Shown in pieces: positions 55,414-61,873 of a stretch of 64,000 nt of DNA. This DNA comes from an uncultured Aquimarina sp. (lineage in GTDB: Bacteria; Bacteroidota; Bacteroidia; Flavobacteriales; Flavobacteriaceae). Made by a program: the position numbers and the translations under genes. Under the pieces are notes generated by a model. It was not told the origin of the DNA. It did not search any database and saw only the letters and a list, made by a program, of their open reading frames with translations. The stretch lies in assembly GCA_937958985.1 (NCBI GenBank), contig CALGLV010000009.1, positions 83,686 through 147,685 of the forward strand, written 5' to 3'. Numbering within the stretch: the first letter of the stretch is position 1; every line of letters begins with the position of its first letter.

Positions 55414-55821
55414 TTAATTCTCTTGGTGTGATTGATATTTCACGTAACGTTTTATCATTTCTTCATCCAACCCTACTGTACTTACGAAATAGCCCCTTGA
55501 CCAAAAATGATTCCCCCAATAAGGCTTTTGTTTCAAACTAGGATAGGTCTTGAATAATTTGATCGCTATTTTTCCTTTCAAAATTCCCATGAACTCTGAA
55601 ATGGATACTTTGGGAGGAATCGAACATACCATATGAATATGATCCACTTGAACATTCAATTCTTGAATTCGAACATCTTTCCAACTGCTTATTAATTGCA
55701 AATCATGCTCTATCAATGATTTTATCATGCCCTCCAATATTTGAAAACGATACTTGGGAGTGAAAACAATGTGATAATCGCATTTGTAATAGACATGTGT
55801 TAATTTTCTATATTTACTCAT
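55414..55821 (-). CDS. tnpA: IS200/IS605-family transposase TnpA
   Basis: 135 residues from the ATG at 55819-55821 (MSKYRKLTHVYYKCDYHIVF); an open extension to 55860 is not family-like. Y1 HUH enzyme: His61 and His63 (DHIHMVC) bind metal, Tyr126 in EEMIKRYVKYQ is the likely nucleophile, and HFWSRGYFVSTVG is the usual motif. It moves single-stranded DNA by nicking and rejoining with a 5'-phosphotyrosine. All key residues are present, so it may be active. Confidence 0.93.
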   Translation of the reverse strand: MSKYRKLTHVYYKCDYHIVFTPKYRFQILEGMIKSLIEHDLQLISSWKDVRIQELNVQVDHIHMVCSIPPKVSISEFMGILKGKIAIKLFKTYPSLKQKPYWGNHFWSRGYFVSTVGLDEEMIKRYVKYQSHQEN

Positions 55822-55875
55822 CTTAAAAAGTTTTAGATGAGCGAAGCTAAATAATGGCAAAGCCTTTAAAACATG

Positions 55876-55896
55876 ACCACTGTCAAAGACGGTGGT
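55876..55896. repeat. Subterminal hairpin at the other end of the IS200-type element
   Basis: ACCACTGTC-AAA-GACGGTGGT, one mismatch, upstream of the transposase start. Pairs with the hairpin at 55361 as the two structured ends. Confidence 0.5.
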
Positions 55897-55997
55897 TTTA
55901 TATATTCAAATAAAATGAATAATTTTCAACTAAAATAGAGGGCTTTTTTTTATTTGAAATAAAATAGAAAAAAACTTTTAAAACATAAAATTAGTTG

Positions 55998-56005
55998 TAT
56001 ATTTG
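55998..56005 (+). promoter_or_regulatory. -7 box of tRNA-Asp
   Basis: TATATTTG, exact match to TAnnTTTG, 17 bp before the tRNA 5' end. Confidence 0.55.
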
Positions 56006-56022
56006 CACCCGCGCTAAGCAAT

Positions 56023-56096
56023 GGTCTGGTAGTTCAGTTGGTTAGAATACCTGCCTGTCACGCAGGGGGTCGCGGGTTCGAGTCCCGTCCAGACCG
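56023..56096 (+). tRNA. tRNA-Asp (anticodon GTC)
   Basis: 74 nt. Acceptor GGTCTGG pairs with CCAGACC, discriminator G; D-loop AGTTCAGTTGGTTAGAA; anticodon stem CCTGC/GCAGG around loop CTGTCAC (anticodon GTC); T-arm CGGGTTCGAGTCCCG. CCA is not encoded. Followed by its own terminator. Confidence 0.97.
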
Positions 56097-56100
56097 CAAA

Positions 56101-56127
56101 AAAGCTTCAAATTTATTTGAAGCTTTT
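56101..56127 (+). terminator. Terminator of tRNA-Asp
   Basis: AAAGCTTCAAAT / ATTTGAAGCTTT stem with a short loop and T-run, 4 bp after the tRNA. Confidence 0.85.
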
Positions 56128-56170
56128 TTCATTTTATGCCTTTTATAGAGCTTATATACATTTTACAGAC

Positions 56171-56368
56171 AAATAAATTCTTCATTATTAAGCTTTCTTA
56201 GTTAAATTTTTATAATATACAAAAATATAAACTACTGTAATTCAGTTTTTTAAGATGGAAATTAATCCTTAAGTTAGCAAAACACAAATCGTTGATTTAA
56301 TGTTAATTAAAGTTTATGGTAGTTCCGTTTTTGGAGTAGAAGCAACTACAATTACAGTAGAAGTTAAT
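56171..56368 (+). repeat. Donor copy of the duplicated comM 5' region
   Basis: About 130 bp upstream of comM plus its first 23 codons recurs at 58071-58268 in the same orientation. Bases 56259-56358 are identical over 100 bp to 58159-58258 (offset exactly 1900). The upstream part (56181-56258) is only roughly 80% alike with small indels. Confidence 0.93.
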
Positions 56369-57838
56369 ATAGATAAGGGTGTAGGGTATCATTTGGTTGG
56401 TTTACCCGATAATGCCATACGCGAAAGTAGTTACCGCATAGCCGCTGCGCTTAAAAATGTGGGTTATAAATTTCCTGGAAAAAAAATTACTATAAATATG
56501 GCTCCTGCTGATCTTCGTAAAGAGGGAGCTGCGTACGATTTAACTTTAGCTTTGGGAATACTTTCCGCAAGTAGTCAAATAAAAGCTACAGCTATTGGAG
56601 AGTATATTATAATGGGGGAGTTATCGTTAGACGGAAGTTTACAACCCATTAGAGGGGTGTTACCTATCGCTATTAAAGCTAGAGAAGAAGGTTTTAAAGG
56701 ATTTATATTACCTAAACAAAATGCTAGAGAAGCGGGAATTGTAGATAACCTTTCTGTTTATGGCGTAGAACATATTAGCGAAGTAATCGATTTTTTTGAT
56801 AAAGGAACTCCTTTAGTACCCACTATTGTTGATACGAGGGTAGAATTTGAAAATGCCAACAGCAATACTGATTTTGATTTTGAAGATGTAAAAGGTCAGG
56901 AAAGTATTAAACGCTGTATGGAAATAGCAGCTGCAGGCGGACATAATATTATATTGGTTGGCCCCCCAGGTTCAGGAAAAACAATGTTAGCTAAAAGATT
57001 ACCGAGTATTTTGCCTCCAATGACGCTACATGAAGCCCTCGAGACAACAAAAATACATAGTGTTTCGGGTAGGTTAAAAGAGGAATGTGGTTTATTATCG
57101 GTTAGGCCATTTCGAAGCCCACATCATACGATATCAAACGTGGCATTGGTAGGAGGTGGTACCTACCCACAACCAGGCGAAATTTCATTGGCTCACAATG
57201 GGGTACTATTTTTAGATGAATTGCCTGAATTTCAACGTACCGTTTTGGAAGTAATGAGACAGCCCTTGGAAGATAGAGAAGTAACTATTTCGCGCGCAAA
57301 ATTTACGATAACGTATCCTTCGAGTTTTATGCTTGTAGCTAGCATGAACCCTAGTCCTGGAGGATATTTTAATGATCCCGATGCTCCAGTAACTTCATCA
57401 CCAACAGAAATGCAACGGTATTTGGGTAAAATTTCTGGCCCGTTATTGGATCGTATAGATATTCACATTGAAGTAACTCCCGTGCCCTTTGAAAAATTAA
57501 GTGATGAGCGTAAAGGAGAACCTAGTAAAGTGGTAAGAGAAAGGGTAATTAAGGCTCGTAAAATACAAACCATACGTTTTGAAAACAAAGAAAACATCCA
57601 TTACAATGCACAAATGGGAGTAAAGCAAATTAGGGAACACTGTAAATTATCAAAAGAATCATTAGGGCTGTTAAAAAAAGCCATGGAGAAGCTGAATCTT
57701 TCAGCAAGAGCCTATGATAGAATATTAAAAGTATCTAGGACTATTGCTGATTTAGAAGATTCTAAAAATATCCAAGACCACCATATTATGGAAGCCATTC
57801 AATACCGTAGTTTAGACAGAGAAGGTTGGTTGGGCTAA
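56300..57838 (+). CDS. comM: YifB/ComM-family Mg-chelatase-like AAA+ ATPase
   Basis: 512 residues. N-terminal Lon-protease-like S5 fold ([22 protein letters not shown]), AAA+ core with Walker A GPPGSGKT near 220 and Walker [10 protein letters not shown], Mg-chelatase C-terminal helices ([20 protein letters not shown]). ComM is a hexameric helicase that widens strand exchange in natural transformation. Its 5' region is duplicated 1.9 kb downstream. Single gene. Confidence 0.93.
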   Translation: MLIKVYGSSVFGVEATTITVEVNIDKGVGYHLVGLPDNAIRESSYRIAAALKNVGYKFPGKKITINMAPADLRKEGAAYDLTLALGILSASSQIKATAIGEYIIMGELSLDGSLQPIRGVLPIAIKAREEGFKGFILPKQNAREAGIVDNLSVYGVEHISEVIDFFDKGTPLVPTIVDTRVEFENANSNTDFDFEDVKGQESIKRCMEIAAAGGHNIILVGPPGSGKTMLAKRLPSILPPMTLHEALETTKIHSVSGRLKEECGLLSVRPFRSPHHTISNVALVGGGTYPQPGEISLAHNGVLFLDELPEFQRTVLEVMRQPLEDREVTISRAKFTITYPSSFMLVASMNPSPGGYFNDPDAPVTSSPTEMQRYLGKISGPLLDRIDIHIEVTPVPFEKLSDERKGEPSKVVRERVIKARKIQTIRFENKENIHYNAQMGVKQIREHCKLSKESLGLLKKAMEKLNLSARAYDRILKVSRTIADLEDSKNIQDHHIMEAIQYRSLDREGWLG

Positions 57839-57997
57839 TTTTAACCTAATTGATGATTTACAACTTAAACCAATAGAGCCTTAAAAAATTACTGATAACT
57901 CTATTTTGTTTGATTCATTATATATTATACTATTTATTTGATAGTATAACTGATTTTCTTTGTATTTATTTTTTTGAATAAACAGCTAATTTAATTT

Positions 57998-58078
57998 TTA
58001 AAGGTATTTAGTAAACCAATTGGATACTTTTTTAACATATTCAATGGGAGGTTCATGACCACTATCATAAACAACAAA
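57998..58078 (-). pseudogene. Severed C-terminus of an alpha/beta hydrolase
   Basis: The minus strand reads (stop)-FVVYDSGHEPPIEYVKKV-then SNWFTKYL-stop. The DSGHxPPxEYVxxVSNWF pattern is the last part of dienelactone-hydrolase-like proteins and holds the catalytic His (GHE). An in-frame stop lies immediately upstream at the junction with the comM copy, so the fragment has no start. The rest of the gene is not here; a related but different hydrolase body is 2 kb away. Confidence 0.8.
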
Positions 58079-58268
58079 TTATTCATTATTAAGCTTTGTT
58101 AATTAAATTTTTATGACATAAAAAACGTAAACGACTGTAATTCAGTTATTTAATATACAAATTAATCCTTAAGTTAGCAAAACACAAATCGTTGATTTAA
58201 TGTTAATTAAAGTTTATGGTAGTTCCGTTTTTGGAGTAGAAGCAACTACAATTACAGTTGAAGTTAAC
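58071..58268 (+). repeat. Partial copy of the comM 5' region
   Basis: Direct repeat of 56171-56368. Its last about 100 bp (58159-58258) are identical to the original, including the comM start codon; the first 80 bp are diverged. It ends abruptly after codon 23 of comM. Confidence 0.93.
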
Positions 58269-58292
58269 TATAATGTAACAAAGGGTAATTAG
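58200..58292 (+). pseudogene. Truncated comM N-terminus (30 codons)
   Basis: Starts with the same ATG and the first 23 residues of comM ([15 protein letters not shown]...TVEVN), then runs into unrelated sequence (YNVTKGN) and stops. It is a fragment made by the duplication. It might still be transcribed from a copied promoter. Confidence 0.88.
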
Positions 58293-58337
58293 TCAAAATA
58301 CTAATTACCCTTTAATTTAATCAATATTATAAATAAT

Positions 58338-59072
58338 TTATTTAAGCGTTTTTTGTGTGTTTAATGTTTGAATTTCTTCTTCTAATTTTTTTTCTGTCTT
58401 CTTATAAGCTAATACTTGGGGAATAATTATAGTATCATCATCATAAATATGAGATTTAACGGTTGCCACAGTTTGTAATGCTTGTGCAATAGATGCAGGA
58501 GATAAATCGGATGTAGTTGGTGTTAAATCATTAATTCTAGGAGAAGCAGCTCCACTTACTCTGACCTCTAAATACCCTTGTAACTTCTTTATATTAGCAG
58601 ATAAACTAAAAGGGCTTGCAATATTAATATCTCCTTTTTTGGAAGTAAATGAAGCAATCATTCTAACACTAACTCCAACCAAAAAAGAATCTATTTTATT
58701 ACCATTGATTTTTATGGTCTGAGTTTGAGAAAAATCGTAAATCACTTTATAAGTTTCACCTGCTACAGAAAGACCACCACCAAAAACAGAAAGTTTTCCA
58801 TTAGCTTCAACTTTAAAAACAGTAACATTAGAAACTAGGTTTGGAAATGAATTTAATAAGTTTTTATCATGAGGAAGACTATCAACATTTTTTTGGTTTA
58901 TTAATTTGGTAGAATCATCAACATGATAAATCTTACCATAATAATGTTCTGGTACAGTTAAAGCTATATAATCAGTTGTGTAAATTGTATTAAGAGGTGT
59001 TGCTCCTTTTTTTGTCGTTTGACTAATTACAAAACATGGAATTAGAAGTAAAATAAGTGTGATTTTTTTCAT
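58338..59072 (-). CDS. Exported protein of unknown function
   Basis: 244 residues. Signal peptide 1-17 (ends VISQ). Largely beta-rich (SVFGGGLSVAGETYKVIYDF; GVSVRMIASFTSKKGDINIAS), with a C-terminal charged helix (YKKTEKKLEEEIQTLN). No family recognised. It is intact but lies alone in the degraded segment, so it may be recent cargo. Possible function is open. Confidence 0.68.
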   Translation of the reverse strand: MKKITLILLLIPCFVISQTTKKGATPLNTIYTTDYIALTVPEHYYGKIYHVDDSTKLINQKNVDSLPHDKNLLNSFPNLVSNVTVFKVEANGKLSVFGGGLSVAGETYKVIYDFSQTQTIKINGNKIDSFLVGVSVRMIASFTSKKGDINIASPFSLSANIKKLQGYLEVRVSGAASPRINDLTPTTSDLSPASIAQALQTVATVKSHIYDDDTIIIPQVLAYKKTEKKLEEEIQTLNTQKTLK

Positions 59073-59180
59073 AATTATTAGTTGGTTTAATTCGTTAATA
59101 TAATTGCTTTAAATTTAACATATTCATTTGATTTTTAAATGCTAAAAATAAAAATTTATACACTAGTTTATATGAGATAA

Positions 59181-59276
59181 CTCTCAGAACTATTTACTGG
59201 AACAGGTGGAATGAGTATTAAATTAAAAGAGGAGTTTTCAACAATATTAAATAAACAATCTTATTGTGTAAATAGT
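59181..59276 (+). pseudogene. Possible remnant of a DNA cytosine methyltransferase N-terminus
   Basis: Between two stops the plus strand reads LSELFTGTGGMSIKLKEEF and then STILNKQSYCVNS. The (D/E)LFxGxGGMSxxL pattern is that of motif I (SAM-binding) of C5-methyltransferases. Only about 31 residues survive and no ATG is near. Chance similarity cannot be excluded. Confidence 0.22.
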
Positions 59277-59510
59277 TGAAAATAAGTTATTTGTATTTTT
59301 GTTTGTTCTGATTTAATTTTTGTTATTTCTCTTAAACAACCTATGAATAAAGGGATAAAGGATGATTCTCTAAAAATTATAGACAAAATACATGTTGAAA
59401 ACATTGTGAATACATGTGGTCTTTTTTAATCTATACATGAATTACTTAGCTTTATATTTGTTGTAGACTCCGTAGGGTACGGTAGAAACCCATTACACAT
59501 GGTGAACAAA

Positions 59511-59540
59511 AAAACCAAAGAGGTCGGATTCTTTGGTTTT
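59511..59540 (+). terminator. Perfect hairpin upstream of tiny peptide frame
   Basis: AAAACCAAAG pairs perfectly with CTTTGGTTTT around the 10-base loop AGGTCGGATT. It could terminate or attenuate a transcript starting upstream, or shield the frame at 59569. Confidence 0.65.
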
Positions 59541-59568
59541 ATATTGTTCTAACATAATTTCGAGGACT

Positions 59569-59625
59569 ATGAAGAACGTTGTAAACGTTTTGATTTTAGT
59601 GTTACTAATTATTATTTTTAAGTAA
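59569..59625 (+). CDS. Tiny 18-residue hydrophobic peptide frame
   Basis: ATG at 59569 with CGAGGA 3 bp before it, a rare Shine-Dalgarno-like site in this genome. Encodes MKNVVNVLILVLLIIIFK: two positive ends around a 13-residue Val/Leu/Ile core. It is enclosed by hairpins at 59511-59540 and 59645-59706. This form recalls leader peptides and type I toxin peptides. Not recognised as a known family; translation is unproven. Confidence 0.35.
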   Translation: MKNVVNVLILVLLIIIFK

Positions 59626-59644
59626 AGTAACACTACTTTAAAAG

Positions 59645-59670
59645 AAAACTATTATCAGATAATAGTTTTT
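59645..59670 (+). terminator. Hairpin with T-run after the tiny peptide frame
   Basis: AAAACTATTATC-A-GATAATAGTTTT followed by TC and TTTTT. Lies 19 bp after the stop codon of the 18-residue frame. Confidence 0.65.
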
Positions 59671-59676
59671 CTTTTT

Positions 59677-59706
59677 ACAAAAGCATCCTTAATTGGGTGC
59701 TTTTGT
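59677..59706. terminator. Second hairpin
   Basis: ACAAAAGCATCC pairs with GGTGCTTTTGT (one G-T or bulge) over TTAATTG. It follows the first by 6 bases. Confidence 0.6.
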
Positions 59707-59915
59707 AATTATATACAACAATTATATATATACGTTGTTGTCCACAATACAAATATAACACATATTATATTTGTTCCTAAAAACGGAACAAATAAATTGG
59801 CTAACTTATCAACTTTAAAAAAGCCAATAAAGCTTGACTTTAAAAGGTGTTAAGGCTATTATCAACAAAAAATTAAAAAGTCGTTTTTTGATTTTTTGTT
59901 CAATTAAAAATCATT

Positions 59916-60098
59916 TTATTTACTCGGTTTGGGATAATAGACTTTTCCTCTTACCATTAATGATATAAAATATATTATTAATATCAAATGATACATGATT
60001 ATTCCGATAGTGAAATTATCTACAGAATTTTTTATGGAAAATTTGAATTTCAAATGACCTTCAGAAATTAAAAAACTAATATCTTTTATCCATAACAT
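59916..60098 (-). pseudogene. Possible frameshifted C-terminal tail of the hydrolase gene
   Basis: This 60-codon frame overlaps the 3' end of the hydrolase frame by 23 bp in a different phase. It contains ISFLISEGHLKFKFSIKNSV followed by DNF, where GH could be the catalytic His and the rest the last helix, then a membrane-like stretch (IIMYHLILIIYFISLMV). This fits one gene split by a second frameshift near 60085. An unrelated small membrane protein is the alternative. Confidence 0.4.
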
Positions 60099-60919
60099 TA
60101 GAATTGATAAAACTGCTAAATAACTCTCGAGCTTGATCTATTGTATAATAGGTGTCTTTATTTCCCACAAAAACCAAGTACGAATCACAAGTAATATGAC
60201 CTGCAAAAGTGATTGATGAAACAGGTTGAAGTTTAGGTTCAACAATGTAAGGAGTAACCCCAGCAATAGCTGTTTTGATGCGGTTATCAATACTCGATAA
60301 TTGAAAAGTTATCAATCCACCTAGGCTCAATCCCATCATACCTATTCGATTTACATCTACGTCATTTCGAGTTGTTAGATAGTCAATCGCACGTCTATAT
60401 TCCATAGCGGTTTGCATAATCATATTTCTTGAGGCTATAAGGTGCTCTAGAGGAGGACCAGCAAAATCATTTTCAGCGGATCGTTCTCCATGGCTAACTG
60501 CGTCTAAAATCATTACCACAAAACCTTTATTTACTAAAGCCTTAGTAACTAAACCGCCTTTTGGCCAACTATTATCATCAAACCATCGTTCTTTTGACCC
60601 ATAAACTCCATCTACTATCAATATAACAGGATGAGTTTTAGTACTATCTTTAGGACTAATAAAATAGGAAGGTACTCGACTGTTATTGATACCTGTAAAC
60701 ACAATTTTTTCTCTGTTACCATAAGGGAATTCTTGATTGGCTACAATTTTAGCATCCAATGGTATTTCCTTATCATATTCATAAAATTGAATAATTGATT
60801 TAAAAACTTCATCACTTACTACAGTTAGACTATTTGTTAGCAGAATTTTTGTGGTTCTGTCCAAGCATTGATGTAACAAAAAGTAAAAAGCAAATTTTTG
60901 TAAGTATTAATTTTATCAT
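60076..60919 (-). pseudogene. Frameshifted exported alpha/beta hydrolase
   Basis: A normal signal-peptide start lies at 60917-60919 (MIKLILTKICFLLFV...SMLGQN) but hits a stop at 60830-60832. The hydrolase body (LTVVSDEVFKSIIQFYEYDK onward) continues in another phase from before 60879, so one base was lost or gained in 60832-60879. The body is dienelactone-hydrolase-like: oxyanion region VDGVYGSKERWFDD, nucleophile elbow GMMGLSLGGLITF (GLSLGG), acid region FVGNKDTYYTIDQA. The frame stops at SNVMDKRY before a catalytic His, suggesting a second lesion. Would act in the periplasm if intact. Confidence 0.7.
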
Positions 60920-61873
60920 AGCCTAGAAGTCAAGGGTTGTTAAAACAGATATCCTTTTTAAAAAATTCATTAAAGATATGAAATTTACTATTTAAAAAAA
61001 GAGGGAAAGTATAAGTGAAAAACAAGACAGCTCCTTAAAATTCAGTTTTTAAAGAGCTATCTTATTTTACTAATTATTAAAATTAATTGTTGTTTTTGAT
61101 ATTCTTCTAAATAATTATTATACTGACTTCCTTGGCTGTATAACTAATTTTGTTCATCCTTCATTTTTAATTTATTTCCCGATAAAAGAGGGGTATTCCT
61201 ACTAGGAATATCTAGATCGTTACCTGTAAAATCTATTTTTTCTTCCCTATTGGCTAGTTGAGCATCGTCACCTAACATATCTTAATTGTGTTGTTTAGCA
61301 GTATTTTTTAGCTCGTTACTCTCTTTTATAAGTTTGTCTTTTTTAATATTAATTATTTTTCTCAATAGCAGCGGTCAGCATCTATGAAATCCAACGCTTT
61401 TGAAGAGTTTGTAATTTGCGCTGTTTTATCTTTTGTGAATAGAAAAAATATGTTTCACGAGAAGTTTCTTATAAATCGAGTATTTAAAAAATGTTTAACC
61501 ATAACAGAATACGGGATTTAAACAGCGAGTTGATGCGTCAGGGCGATACAAATGTTTTGTAGATCCAAGTGCTAAAATTTCTTATAAATACAGGACATTA
61601 TAGCTGACAAATGATAAATGCTCTGCTGAAAACAGGAATAACAATTAGTACTATAATCTATTACGTTATGTAACTCTGCTTTGGAAAAAAAGCTTTAATC
61701 AGCACCAATCTTCTTTGTCTTTTTCTTCTCAAATTTTCTTTGTAACTGTAATGGAATACATTTTACCCGAAGCGACCATAGGAGGGAAGTAGGAATGTGT
61801 ATGAAATGGGTTATATTTGGTTATTATTGTACTTTTCTTTACTTTATTATTTTCAATCTTTTCTATAAGCATA
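60920..61873. other. About 950 bases of gene remains before the AsmA gene
   Basis: No intact gene is seen. 61028-61065 has an imperfect GACAGCTC...GAGCTATC hairpin. 61144-61365 holds a minus-strand coding remnant with an internal stop. 61384-61521 has an unassigned 45-codon plus-strand frame (MKSNAFEEFVICAVLSFVNR...). Plus-strand stretches such as FKQRVDASGRYKCFVDPSA near 61515-61580 look coding-like but are broken. 61580-61873 shows no feature. Confidence 0.65.
61144..61365 (-). pseudogene. Coding remnant with internal stop
   Basis: One minus-strand phase reads IINIKKDKLIKESNELKN...QHN, then a stop at 61282-61284, then DMLGDDAQLANREEKIDFTG and NDLDIPSRNTPLL...KDEQN and a stop. The composition (charged, helix-like, acidic tail) looks like protein, and reading on through the stop keeps it so. 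The family is not recognised. Confidence 0.4.

Larger units (their letters stand above)
55361..55896 (-). mobile_element. IS200-type element (tnpA only)
   Basis: A lone IS200/IS605-family TnpA gene flanked by hairpins at 55361-55379 and 55876-55896. No tnpB gene and no second copy in the window. Exact ends cannot be fixed without comparing an empty site. It is placed between a lipoprotein gene and tRNA-Asp. Confidence 0.6.
57839..58337. other. Rearranged non-coding stretch with two gene fragments
   Basis: About 500 bases without an intact gene. 57839-57997 is AT-rich with no recognisable content. 57998-58078 encodes (minus strand) the C-terminus of an alpha/beta hydrolase. 58071-58268 is the duplicated comM 5' region. 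A truncated frame continues to 58292, then 45 bases of spacer. Confidence 0.8.
59073..60075. other. About 1 kb without an intact ordinary gene
   Basis: Contents seen: a 31-codon remnant resembling cytosine-methyltransferase motif I (59181-59276), an unassigned 28-codon frame at 59343-59429, a hairpin/peptide/hairpin unit (59461-59706), and 59707-59915, which is AT-rich and shows no feature. 59916-60075 belongs to the hydrolase tail frame described separately. Confidence 0.7.

Noticed and set aside
55822..55860. Earlier start for TnpA
   Set aside because: The 13 added residues are not family-like and the IS end hairpin is adjacent.
59343..59429. 28-codon frame MNKGIKDDSLKIIDKI...
   Set aside because: No recognisable motif and no neighbouring signal; kept only as a note.
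61384..61521. 45-codon plus-strand frame in the decayed region
   Set aside because: No family and no promoter box; likely part of a broken gene.
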